Assembly: GCF_030063355.1 (NCBI RefSeq)
Contig: NZ_JASISZ010000022.1
Location: forward strand, 30,618 to 94,617
Direction of reading: 5' to 3'
Origin: Streptomyces sp. PH10-H1
GTDB taxonomy: Bacteria; Actinomycetota; Actinomycetes; Streptomycetales; Streptomycetaceae
Length of the DNA: 64,000 nt
The notes beneath the pieces were generated by a model. It ran no database searches. It was not told where the DNA came from and was given only the letters and a program-made list of their open reading frames with translations. This document shows positions 34,077 through 42,117 of this stretch, piece after piece; positions within the stretch are counted from its first letter, which is position 1, and the number at the start of each line of letters is the position of its first letter. A program made the translations under genes and the position numbers.

Positions 34077-34843
34077 GCCGTGTCCTCCCGGAGGGATAGG
34101 GCGGTCGTGGAGGCGGCACGCTCATGAGCGGTCGGCGAGAGGGCGACGAACGCCGAGGTCAGGAAGAGGTACGAGCCGAGGCCGACGGTGAGGGGAAACA
34201 GGAACGCGGTGGCGCCCGCGCCCGGCAGCGCCTGCGCCGACGGGTCGACCGCCACCCGCACGGCGAACATCCCCGTGTAGTGCATGCTGCTCACCGCCGC
34301 GCCCATCACCAGCGACGCCCCGGCCACCACGGCCGGCCGGCTGATCGTCAGTCCCGCCCACAGTGCGGCTGTCGCGGCCACCACGGCGATCAGTACGGAC
34401 AGTCCGACCAGCGGCGGATCGTAGCTGACGGCTCCGTGCAGCCGCAGGGCCGCCATCCCGAGGTAGTGCATGCTGGCGACGCCGATTCCGGTGGTCAGTC
34501 CGCCGATCACCAGCGGGCGGACCCGGCCCCGCCCGTAGCCGACGGCGAACACGCCGAGGCCGACGACGAGGACGGCGACCAGCAGGCTGAGGACGGTCAG
34601 CGGCACGTTGTACCGGATCTCGGTGCCGGAGACCCGGAAGCCGAGCATGGCGACGAAGTGCATCGTCCAGATGCCGGTGCCGAGCGCGCTGGCGGCGGTG
34701 AGCAGCCAGTTGCGCCGGGAGCGGCCGGTCGCGCCCAGTGCTCGTACGGTGCAGCGCAGTCCGAGGGCCGAGCCCACGCAGGCCATGACGTACGAAAGCA
34801 CCGGGGTGAGCCAGCCGAAGCTGGCGTGGTCCATGTGTCCCAT
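34073..34843 (-). CDS. MHYT-domain integral membrane sensor
   Basis: A 256-residue membrane protein with about seven helices and three MHYT-type motifs: MHFVAM, MHYLGM and MHYTGM. The MHYT domain is predicted to bind copper and sense diatomic gases or redox state. Elsewhere it is usually fused to GGDEF/EAL or regulatory domains; here it stands alone. Its stop overlaps the cvnA start (ATGA), so it is the first gene of the conservon transcript and probably feeds its signal into the CvnA-D complex. ATG 34843 gives MGHMDHASFGW; ATG 34834 is possible. Confidence 0.88.
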   Translation of the reverse strand: MGHMDHASFGWLTPVLSYVMACVGSALGLRCTVRALGATGRSRRNWLLTAASALGTGIWTMHFVAMLGFRVSGTEIRYNVPLTVLSLLVAVLVVGLGVFAVGYGRGRVRPLVIGGLTTGIGVASMHYLGMAALRLHGAVSYDPPLVGLSVLIAVVAATAALWAGLTISRPAVVAGASLVMGAAVSSMHYTGMFAVRVAVDPSAQALPGAGATAFLFPLTVGLGSYLFLTSAFVALSPTAHERAASTTALSLREDTA

Positions 34844-34978
34844 GGATCCGGGACGCTAGCCCCGTGTGGTTCGCGCTCCCTCGGGCATTGTGGAACCCGG
34901 CGGTTATTGACAGCCTCGTGCGCTGATCCGGTCCCGAACGATCGCTCCGTGCTCGAACATGTACACAGGGGGCGCGTT

Positions 34979-35314
34979 TCAGCCACTGCGTGGCGCATAC
35001 ATGATCAAGCCCACTCCGACCAGGCAGACGAGCGCCCCCACAACGTCGAAACGGTCCGGCCGGTACCCGTCCGCCACCATCCCCCACACGAGCGAACCGG
35101 CGACGAACACCCCGCCGTACGCGGCCAGAATCCGTCCGAAGTCGGCGTCCGGTTGCAGGGTCGCGACGAACCCGTACAACCCGAGCGCGACCACGCCTGC
35201 CCCCATCCAGGCCCAGCCGCGGTGCTCCCTGACCCCCTGCCAGATCAGCCAGGCACCGCCGATCTCCAGCAGCGCGGCAAGGACGAACAAGGCGACGGAA
35301 CGCAGCGGGATCAT
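34979..35314 (-). CDS. YnfA-family small membrane protein
   Basis: A 111-residue, four-helix membrane protein of the YnfA family (UPF0060), related to small multidrug resistance proteins. Signatures are [40 protein letters not shown] and [24 protein letters not shown]. Length matches E. coli YnfA (108). ATG 35314 is the family start; it lies only 13 bases from the start of the divergent methyltransferase gene. No clear ribosome site is visible, so translation may be leaderless. Confidence 0.9.
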   Translation of the reverse strand: MIPLRSVALFVLAALLEIGGAWLIWQGVREHRGWAWMGAGVVALGLYGFVATLQPDADFGRILAAYGGVFVAGSLVWGMVADGYRPDRFDVVGALVCLVGVGLIMYAPRSG

Positions 35315-35327
35315 GGGAACATGATGC

Positions 35328-35927
35328 ATGGAGACCGAGCGTGATCGAGTCCGTGAATTCTTCGCCGCCAAGGCCGTGGGCTGGGAGAAACGCTTCCCCG
35401 ACGATGGTCCCGCCTACGACGCGGCCGTTGCGGAACTGGGCCTGCGACCGGGGCAGTCGGCCCTCGACGCCGGCTGCGGCACCGGCCGAGCGCTGCCCGC
35501 CCTGCGGCAGGCCGTCGGCCCGGCCGGTACGGTCATCGGTGCCGATCTGACCCCGGAGATGCTGCGTGAGGCGACGGTGCTCGGGCGGCACCGCGCCGGC
35601 TCGCTCGTCGAGGCGGACAGCTCCCGTCTCCCCCTGCGGGACGCCTGCCTGGAAGGCGTCTTCGCCGCAGGACTGCTGCACCATCTGCCGGACCCGGCGG
35701 CGGGGCTGCGCGAGTTCGCCCGGGTGACCGGGCCCGGCGGCCGGCTCGCGCTCTTCCACCCGATCGGCCGCGCCGCGCTCGCCGCCCGGCGCGGCCACAC
35801 CCTGCACGAGGACGATGTACGGGCGAAGCCCAACCTCTCCCCGTTGCTGACCGATGCGGGCTGGGAGCTGGTGGTGTTCGACGATTCCGAGGACCGGTAC
35901 CTCGCCGTCGCTGTCCGGCAGCGCTGA
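35328..35927 (+). CDS. class I SAM-dependent methyltransferase
   Basis: A 199-residue Rossmann-fold methyltransferase. Motif I is [11 protein letters not shown] near residue 46, the motif II acidic residue is in [11 protein letters not shown], and motif post-I/IV is [18 protein letters not shown]. It resembles small UbiE/ArsM-like enzymes; the substrate is unknown. GGGAA at 35315-35319 precedes ATG 35328 but sits in the start region of ynfA on the other strand. Confidence 0.85.
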   Translation: METERDRVREFFAAKAVGWEKRFPDDGPAYDAAVAELGLRPGQSALDAGCGTGRALPALRQAVGPAGTVIGADLTPEMLREATVLGRHRAGSLVEADSSRLPLRDACLEGVFAAGLLHHLPDPAAGLREFARVTGPGGRLALFHPIGRAALAARRGHTLHEDDVRAKPNLSPLLTDAGWELVVFDDSEDRYLAVAVRQR

Positions 35928-35995
35928 CGGCGGCGGCGCTACCCGGCGGCGCCACTCACGACGAGGGGCTGACGACGACGCTGACGACGGCAGCG

Positions 35996-36886
35996 CTACC
36001 TGGCGACCGCGCTCCCGTCCCGGACCGCTCCAGCCCGGACCGCTCCGGCGAGGACGTCGGCGAGGGCGTCCGGGTTGTCGAACATGATGTTGTGGCCCGC
36101 GCCCGCCACCGTTTCGACCGCGACACCCGCCGCCACCAGTTCCGCCCGGCCGTCGACGTCCCCGCTCAACTCCCCGACCAGGAAGGTGCGCGGGATGTCC
36201 ATGGCCAGCAGCATCGTCCGCATGGTGGGCTCGCTGCCCCGCACCAGCCCGGTCGCGCTGCGGTGCAGCGCCACCGGGTCGGCGAGCCGCATCGTGGCCC
36301 GCCAGGTCGGGCCGACCCGCTGCAGTGTCGCGGCGAATCCGCCGCCGTGTACGAACTCCCGTTCCGTGTAGGTCGCGACACCGCTGCTGCCCGGTCCGGC
36401 CGGCGGGTTCGGGTCGAGGTTGGCCTCGGCGAGCACTAGTCGTGACACCAGGTCAGGACGGCGGTGCGCCAGCACGATCGCGACAGCGCCGCCCATGCTG
36501 TGCCCGACGACCTCCGCGCCGTGAACACCGGCCGCGTCCAGGACCGCGGCGACCGCGTCGGCGTGCTCCTCCAGCGAGTAACCGAAGTCCGCGGGCCGGT
36601 CGCTGATCCCGAATCCGGGCAGGTCCACGAAGAGCGACCGGCGGCCCGCGAGCGCCGGGTGCGCGGCGATATGCGCGAAGTACGGGCCGGAGGCCGCCCC
36701 GAGTCCGTGCAGGTACACCCGCGCGGGGCCGGACCCGGCCGCCTCCGTCCACCGGATGAAAGCCCGCTGCGGCCGCCCTTTCGCACCTTCCGTACCTGCC
36801 GCTGCCACCGCCTCACCAGCAGTGCCCGCCCCAGCCGCCGGACCCGCCTCTGCCGTTCCCGCCGGTCCGAACTCCGTCTGCCGCAT
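35996..36886 (-). CDS. alpha/beta-fold hydrolase
   Basis: A 296-residue alpha/beta hydrolase. The nucleophile elbow is GHSMGGAVA, the oxyanion region is LHGLGAASG, and the catalytic His is in GAGHNIMFDNPD near the C-terminus. The first 35 residues are an Ala/Gly-rich low-complexity tail. ATG 36886 is chosen because GGGGAGAC precedes it; ATG 36910 has no ribosome site. It is divergent from a PadR regulator across a strong palindrome, so PadR probably represses it. Substrate class cannot be told. Confidence 0.85.
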   Translation of the reverse strand: MRQTEFGPAGTAEAGPAAGAGTAGEAVAAAGTEGAKGRPQRAFIRWTEAAGSGPARVYLHGLGAASGPYFAHIAAHPALAGRRSLFVDLPGFGISDRPADFGYSLEEHADAVAAVLDAAGVHGAEVVGHSMGGAVAIVLAHRRPDLVSRLVLAEANLDPNPPAGPGSSGVATYTEREFVHGGGFAATLQRVGPTWRATMRLADPVALHRSATGLVRGSEPTMRTMLLAMDIPRTFLVGELSGDVDGRAELVAAGVAVETVAGAGHNIMFDNPDALADVLAGAVRAGAVRDGSAVAR

Positions 36887-36922
36887 GCCCGTCTCCCCTG
36901 TCGCCCTCATCGGATGACAGGA

Positions 36923-36966
36923 CTATACATCGATGTCGATGTATAGCGCTGGAGATGTATATCTCC
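36923..36966. promoter_or_regulatory. PadR-type palindromic operators
   Basis: A 24-base perfect palindrome at 36923-36946 has arms CTATACATCGA and TCGATGTATAG around TG. A second imperfect palindrome, GGAGAT-GTAT-ATCTCC, lies at 36951-36966. ATAC-N-GTAT-type palindromes are typical PadR sites. They lie in the only AT-rich stretch between the hydrolase and padR genes and can cover both promoters. Confidence 0.75.
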
Positions 36967-37010
36967 GACGGTGTACAGCGGCGCGCTCTCCAGTGCGGCA
37001 GAATGCCCCC

Positions 37011-37547
37011 ATGCTGGAGCTCGCGATCCTCGGTTTTCTCTACGACGCCTCACTGCACGGCTACGAGCTGCGCAAACGCATCGCCGCCCTCACCGGGCAC
37101 GTCAAACCCGTCGCCGAGAGCACCCTGTATCCCGCCATCAAGCGACTGGAGAAGGCCGGCTGGCTCCAGCGCGAGACCCAGCCGGGCGCCGTCGCCGCCC
37201 CCCGCCACGTCCTCACCCTCACCGCCGGGGGCCGCGCCGAACTGCGGGGGCGCCTCGCCGAGCCCGCCGACCTCGATCTGAGCGACGAGAACCGCTGGTT
37301 CACCGTCCTCGCGTTCCTGCGGCACCTCGGTGACGCCGGGCAGGAGGCCGCCGTGCTCCGCCGCCGACTCGCCTTCCTGGAGCAGCCCGCCAGCTTCTTC
37401 TACGACGGTGAGCACCCGCTGCGCGCAGAGGAGCTCGACGACCCCTACCGCCGGGGCGTCCTCACCATCGCCCGCGCCACCACCCGCGCCGAACTGAGCT
37501 GGCTGCGCGCCACGTTGGACGACCTCGGCGACGCTGCGGTGCAGTGA
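37011..37547 (+). CDS. PadR-family transcriptional regulator
   Basis: A 178-residue PadR protein with the usual N-terminus (MLELAILGFLYDASLHGYEL), helix-turn-helix region (VAESTLYPAIKRLEKAGWL) and wing (RHVLTLTAGGRAEL), followed by a C-terminal dimerisation helix domain (LAFLRHLGDAGQEAAVLRRR). ATG 37011 is the family start, although the ribosome site is weak. It likely represses itself and the divergent hydrolase through the palindromes at 36923-36966. Confidence 0.9.
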   Translation: MLELAILGFLYDASLHGYELRKRIAALTGHVKPVAESTLYPAIKRLEKAGWLQRETQPGAVAAPRHVLTLTAGGRAELRGRLAEPADLDLSDENRWFTVLAFLRHLGDAGQEAAVLRRRLAFLEQPASFFYDGEHPLRAEELDDPYRRGVLTIARATTRAELSWLRATLDDLGDAAVQ

Positions 37548-37549
37548 AC

Positions 37550-37855
37550 CTAGGCCGTGGGCAGGCCGAGCAGCCTCCGCGCCACGCTCTCCGGCTCCGC
37601 ACCGTGCTCACGGGCCAGCGTGAGCACCGCGCGCTGCGCGAGCTCGTTCACGCCGAACATCAGCGCGTCGGGGGCGACCCGGCCCGCCGCCTCGTCGATC
37701 CGGTCCTGGTCGTCGTCGATACAGGCCACCACGTAGGTCGCGGCCGCGTCGAAGAGGTTGTGCTCCAGCGGGGCACGGGCTGTTGGACGCCCGTTGTCAG
37801 GACCCCGCACCGGCAGCCTGAACAAGTCGCCGATCCTGTGGAGCAGTCCGGGCAT
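37550..37855 (-). CDS. small conserved hypothetical protein
   Basis: A 101-residue protein with no family I recognise. It starts MPGLLHRIGDLFRLP and has a mostly helical body with acidic segment IDDDQDRIDEAAG. ATG 37855 is preceded by GGAGAGG at good spacing, which favours it as a separate start. The frame is, however, open upstream into a zinc-ribbon-like segment, so a 180-residue fusion is possible. Its stop is 2 bases beyond the padR stop on the opposite strand. Confidence 0.6.
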   Translation of the reverse strand: MPGLLHRIGDLFRLPVRGPDNGRPTARAPLEHNLFDAAATYVVACIDDDQDRIDEAAGRVAPDALMFGVNELAQRAVLTLAREHGAEPESVARRLLGLPTA

Positions 37856-38092
37856 GCGGATCACCTCTCCCCGTAGCCGCGTTCGCGCTCTCCCCAGGGT
37901 TATCTCCACTACAGCGCGCGGGAACCCGGGCTGCCGGTCGGGGTGCGGCAGAGACGGCTCCGGCCACCGTTCGCGTGCCGCACAGGGTGCGCGAGCGCAC
38001 CGCGGGCAGCGCCGGACGCGCTCCGGCCCGTACTCCTGCTTGGAGGAGACCCAGCACGGGAGGCAGACGTAGTGCGTGCGGTGGACACCCAT
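37856..38092 (-). other. zinc-ribbon-like N-terminal segment, separate or fused
   Basis: In the same frame as the gene above, ATG 38092 opens GVHRTHYVCLPCWVSSKQ and RCPRCARAPC, a two-CXXC zinc ribbon like that of small streptomycete proteins often labelled as deoxyxylulose synthase by mistake. After residue 40 the resemblance to that family stops. The segment may be the remnant of such a gene, fused by loss of its own end, or a genuine N-terminal domain. The ribosome site at 38092 is weak. Confidence 0.4.
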
Positions 38093-38215
38093 GTCCCGCA
38101 GCGCAGGGGTCGCCGTGGCTCCGTGCCGAGCGGTTTTCCCTCCAGGTGAGCCCCGCTATCGACGTGGACGTTACCCGCTGGTTAAGGTGCGCGGACCGAA
38201 GAGAGGGAGGGCCCC

Positions 38216-39142
38216 GTGACCGAGACGACCGAGACGGACGACGACTCGCTGTTCGTGCTCACGGCGGCGATGCTGACGCCCGCGCAGTTCCCGAGCGTGC
38301 TCGCCGACGACTATCCGCAGGCGTGTGCGGTGCTCGGCCTTGAGCCGGCCGGGGAAGGCTACGGACTGCTCTTCGGACAGGACGCCGGCGGCGCCCGGTG
38401 GACCGTCGCGATCACCGATACGGCGCTGGTCGCGTGTGCCCTGGCGGCCTGGGACTGCGGCCTGGAGTACGACTTGTCGCCGGACGAGCGGTATATGGCA
38501 GCGGCGCTGCCGGGCTGGCCGCTGCCAGTGGCCGTCGCCGCGCCGGGCGTGCCCGATCCGCACGATCCGTCGGAGGAGGAGGGCGGCCGTCCCCCGCTGA
38601 CGCCGCCCGACATGGAGGTCTGGGGCGGGGCTCAGCGGCGGCTGGGCGCGGACGAGATCGCACTGCGGTGGCGCGCGTGGCGCGAGCAGCTCGACGAGGG
38701 TTCCGGCGACGGGACGACACCTGGCACCGGAACGCCGGCGAGCGGAGCGCCAGAGGCCGGAGCGCAGGAGGACGGGACGCCCGGCGACGAAACAGCCGAG
38801 GACGGAACAACTCGGGACATGGCAACTGCGGACGGAACGCCCGGGGTCGGGACGTCGGAGGACGAGCCCCCCGCGCCCATCGCTCCCGGCCATGCGGGCG
38901 TCCGCCGGGCGCTGGCGGACGCTGAGGAGTACCTCAGTGCGCCGCCGCCACCCGGACGCGTCAGGTCGGCGCATGGAGCGGTGCGCGCGGACGGGCCCGG
39001 CTGGAGCCTGGTGGCGCGGACCGACGACATGGCGTTCGTGCTGCTCGACGACGACCCGGGCGAGGTTCATCCCGTCCGGCGCGGGCCGGCGCTGCCGGCC
39101 CTGCTGGAGGCTCTGGACAGACTGGCCGCCCGGCCCGTCTGA
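38216..39142 (+). CDS. hypothetical protein with low-complexity centre
   Basis: A 308-residue cytoplasmic protein of unknown function. The N-terminal 150 residues form one domain (LTPAQFPSVLADDYPQACAV, RWTVAITDTALVACALAAWD), and a C-terminal domain covers about 225-308. Between them lies an acidic Gly/Thr/Asp-rich linker (DGTTPGTGTPASGAPEAG) coded by degenerate 15-base repeats. GTG 38216 follows GAGGGAGGG, a strong ribosome site. The gene is probably real because both end domains keep normal composition. It is convergent with the flavoprotein gene. Confidence 0.75.
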   Translation: MTETTETDDDSLFVLTAAMLTPAQFPSVLADDYPQACAVLGLEPAGEGYGLLFGQDAGGARWTVAITDTALVACALAAWDCGLEYDLSPDERYMAAALPGWPLPVAVAAPGVPDPHDPSEEEGGRPPLTPPDMEVWGGAQRRLGADEIALRWRAWREQLDEGSGDGTTPGTGTPASGAPEAGAQEDGTPGDETAEDGTTRDMATADGTPGVGTSEDEPPAPIAPGHAGVRRALADAEEYLSAPPPPGRVRSAHGAVRADGPGWSLVARTDDMAFVLLDDDPGEVHPVRRGPALPALLEALDRLAARPV

Positions 39143-39203
39143 CCTCAGCACGTCAACGCCTCAGCCCGTCAGCCCGTAACCCGTCAACGCCTCAGCACGT
39201 CAG
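39143..39203. repeat. short direct repeats between convergent genes
   Basis: The spacer is built from copies of CGTCAACGCCTCAGC and CCCGTCAGCCCGT-like units; CTCAGCACGTCA occurs at both ends. It separates the hypothetical gene from the flavoprotein stop. No hairpin stronger than the repeats is seen. Confidence 0.6.
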
Positions 39204-40582
39204 TGGCCCCGCGTCTCGGCCTCCACCTTCTCTGCGGCCTTGCGCGCGGCGACCAGCACCGGGTCCCAGACGGGGGAGAACGGCGGCGCGTAGCCGAGGT
39301 CGAGGGCCGTCATCTGATCGACGGTCATGCCCGCGGTGAGGGCGACCGCGCCGATGTCCACGCGCTTGGCCGCTCCCTCCCGGCCGACGATCTGCAGGCC
39401 GAGCAGCCGCCCGGTACGGAGTTCTGCGAGCATCTTGACCGTCATGCGCGCGGCTCCCGGATAGTAACCGGCCCGGGCGCTGGACTCGATGACGGCGGTG
39501 ACGTATCGCAGGCCGGCAGCCCGCGCCTGGGACTCCTTCAGGCCGGTGCGCGCGATCTCCACGTCGCAGACCTTGCTGACGGCTGTGCCCACGACGCCGG
39601 GGAAGGTGGCGTAACCGCCGCCGATGTTGATCCCGATGATGCGTCCGTGCTTGTTGGCGTGCGTGCCCAGCGCGATGTGCTGCAGGGCGCCGGAGACGAG
39701 GTTGAGCACCTCGACGCAGTCACCACCGGCCCAGATGCCCTCCGCGTCGCGCACACGCATCGCCCGGTCGGTGATCAGCCCGCCGTGCGCGCCGAGGGCG
39801 AGTCCCGCGTCGCGGGCGAGTGCGGTGTTGGGCTGGACGCCGAGCCCGAGCACCACCACGTCGGCCGGGTACTCGGCGTGCTCGGTGGCGACGGCCCGCA
39901 CCCGCCCGTCGTCTCCGGTGAGCACCTTGCGCACCTCCGCGCCGGACACCACCTCGATGCCCATGCCCTCCATCGCCTCGCGCACCAGCCGTCCCATGTC
40001 GGGGTCGAGCGTCGACATCGGCTGATCACCGCGGTCGACGAGGGTCACCTCCAGCCCGCGCCGGATCATGGCCTCGGCCATCTCCACGCCGATGTAGCCG
40101 CCGCCGATCACCACGGCCCGCCGCGCCCCGCCGCGTTCCAGGGTCCGCAGGACGGCTTCGCCGTCGTCGAGGGTCTGCACGCCGTGCACCCCGTCCGCGT
40201 CGATGCCGGGGATCGGCGGCCGGCGGGGGACGGCTCCGGTGGCGATCACGAGCTGGTCGAAGCCCGTCCAGGATTCGGCCCCGCCCGCGACCTCCCGGGT
40301 GCGGACCCGCCGCCGGTCGAGGTCGATCTCGGTGGCCTCGGTGCCGAGCCGCAGGTCGATCCCGCGCTCGCGGTGCTCGGCGGCGGTGCGCGCGATCAGC
40401 GCGTCAGGACCGTCGACCTCCCCTCCGATCCAGTACGGGATTCCGCAGGCCGAATAGGACGTGTGGTGACCTCGCTCGAAGGCGATGGTCTCCAGATCGC
40501 CGGCGCCCCGGCGCCGGCGCGCCTGGGAGGCGGCCGACATGCCTGTGGCGTCCCCGCCGATGACGACCAGTCGTTCCGCCAT
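39200..40582 (-). CDS. FAD-dependent oxidoreductase, CoA-disulfide reductase-like
   Basis: A 460-residue flavoprotein with FAD motif VVIGGDATGMSAAS, NAD motif AVVIGGGYIGVEMAEAM near residue 150, second FAD motif GIWAGGDCVEV near 275 and a C-terminal dimerisation domain. The redox-active cysteine of CoA-disulfide reductases/NADH oxidases is kept in SYSACGIPYWIGG near residue 43. Substrates could be CoA-disulfide, another low-molecular-weight disulfide or O2. ATG 40582 follows AAAGGAG. It is divergent from DUF4032 across 242 bases without recognisable sites. Confidence 0.88.
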   Translation of the reverse strand: MAERLVVIGGDATGMSAASQARRRRGAGDLETIAFERGHHTSYSACGIPYWIGGEVDGPDALIARTAAEHRERGIDLRLGTEATEIDLDRRRVRTREVAGGAESWTGFDQLVIATGAVPRRPPIPGIDADGVHGVQTLDDGEAVLRTLERGGARRAVVIGGGYIGVEMAEAMIRRGLEVTLVDRGDQPMSTLDPDMGRLVREAMEGMGIEVVSGAEVRKVLTGDDGRVRAVATEHAEYPADVVVLGLGVQPNTALARDAGLALGAHGGLITDRAMRVRDAEGIWAGGDCVEVLNLVSGALQHIALGTHANKHGRIIGINIGGGYATFPGVVGTAVSKVCDVEIARTGLKESQARAAGLRYVTAVIESSARAGYYPGAARMTVKMLAELRTGRLLGLQIVGREGAAKRVDIGAVALTAGMTVDQMTALDLGYAPPFSPVWDPVLVAARKAAEKVEAETRGH

Positions 40583-40824
40583 GTCTCGCGTGCTCCTTTT
40601 TTCGCCGATGCGACCGTATGACCCTCTATCGGAGCCATATTCCCCGAGAGCCCCCGGGGAGCCCCGAGGAGCCCCCACCGGACCCGGACCGGACCCGAAC
40701 AGGGTCTTCGCTGGAAACGGCGGGACCATCATGTTCCGTTCCCGGATTCGCACCGCGCCAGCGGCCACCGGTTTCACCGACCCGGCTGCCCCGGCGCGGC
40801 GCGGCTGCCGCACACTGGTGCGTC

Positions 40825-42114
40825 ATGGAGCTGCAGATCACCGCGACCGCGCCCGAACATCCGGCGGCCCTCCTCGACCTGCCGTGGAGCATCCCGCTGG
40901 AGGAGTGGCCGGACGAGTATCTGGTCGCCCTGCCGCGCGGCATTTCACGCCATGTGGTGCGGTTCGCCCGCGCGGGCGACGAGGTGGTCGCGGTGAAGGA
41001 GGTCGGCGAGTGGGCCGCCGTGCGCGAGTACGGGCTGCTGCGCGACCTCGACCGGATGGCGATACCCGCGGTCGATCCGGTCGCGGTGGTGACCGGGCGG
41101 ACCGGCGCGGACGGCGAGCCGCTGGAGCCCGTACTGATCACCCGCCATCTCAACGGCTCGCTGCCGTACCGGTCGATGTTCGAGACGACCATGCGGCCGA
41201 GCACCGTCAGCCGGCTCCTCGACGCCCTCGCGGTCCTGCTGGTCCGGCTGCATCTGGCCGGGTTCGCGTGGGGCGACTGCAGCCTGTCGAACACACTCTT
41301 CCGGCGGGACGCGGGCGCCTACGCCGCCTATCTGGTGGACGCCGAGACCGGCCAGATCCAGCCGCGGCTCACGAACGGGCAGCGCGACTACGACATCGAG
41401 GTCGCCCGGGTGAACATCTCGGGCGAGCTGATGGACCTGGAGGCGGGCGGCTCGTTGCACCCGTCGGTGGATCCGATCCTGTTCGGCCGGGCGATCGCCG
41501 AACGGTACGGCGAGCTGTGGCACGAACTGACCCGTGAGTCGGTCTACCCGGTCGGCAAACGGCACTACATCGACCGGCGCATCCGCCGTCTCAACGACCT
41601 CGGGTTCGACGTCGCGGAGATGCAGATCCAGCGCTCGCCGGACGGCGACGCGGTCACCTTCCTTCCCAAGGTCGTCGACGCGGGCCACCACCAGCGGCAG
41701 TTGCTGCGGCTGACCGGCATGGACGCCGAGGAGAACCAGGCGCGCAGTCTCCTGAACGATCTGGAGACCTGGATGGCCTCGCAGGACGACTACACGCCGG
41801 GCGACCCGCTCGGCGCCCGTCCGGAAGTCCTCGCGCACCGCTGGGTCCGCGAGGTCTTCCGGCCCACCGTCCGGGCGGTCCCCCAGGAACTGCGGGCCTC
41901 CCTGGACACCGCGCAGGTCTTCCACGAGCTCCTGGAGCACCGCTGGTTCATGTCCGAGCGTGCCCAGCACGACGTCGGTCTCGACGCGGCCATCGAGGAC
42001 TACGTACGGAGCGCGGCCGCCGGCCGGCTGGTGACCGCCCGCCCGGCTGCCGGTCCTCCGGAGGCCGCTCATCCGGAGGACGGCACCACCGCCATCACCG
42101 GCACCGGCCCGTAG
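40825..42114 (+). CDS. DUF4032 kinase-like protein
   Basis: A 429-residue actinobacterial protein whose N-terminal half looks like a lipopolysaccharide-kinase/RIO-type fold: invariant-Lys region EVVAVKEVGEWAA, catalytic-loop-like GFAWGDCSLSNTLFRRD and a metal-binding-like LVDAETGQIQ. The C-terminal half is the DUF4032 region (KRHYIDRRIRRLNDLGFDV). Target unknown. ATG 40825 gives MELQITATAPEHP; the ribosome site is weak. Its stop lies 3 bases from the stop of the convergent large gene. Confidence 0.82.
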   Translation: MELQITATAPEHPAALLDLPWSIPLEEWPDEYLVALPRGISRHVVRFARAGDEVVAVKEVGEWAAVREYGLLRDLDRMAIPAVDPVAVVTGRTGADGEPLEPVLITRHLNGSLPYRSMFETTMRPSTVSRLLDALAVLLVRLHLAGFAWGDCSLSNTLFRRDAGAYAAYLVDAETGQIQPRLTNGQRDYDIEVARVNISGELMDLEAGGSLHPSVDPILFGRAIAERYGELWHELTRESVYPVGKRHYIDRRIRRLNDLGFDVAEMQIQRSPDGDAVTFLPKVVDAGHHQRQLLRLTGMDAEENQARSLLNDLETWMASQDDYTPGDPLGARPEVLAHRWVREVFRPTVRAVPQELRASLDTAQVFHELLEHRWFMSERAQHDVGLDAAIEDYVRSAAAGRLVTARPAAGPPEAAHPEDGTTAITGTGP

Positions 42115-42117
42115 CCG

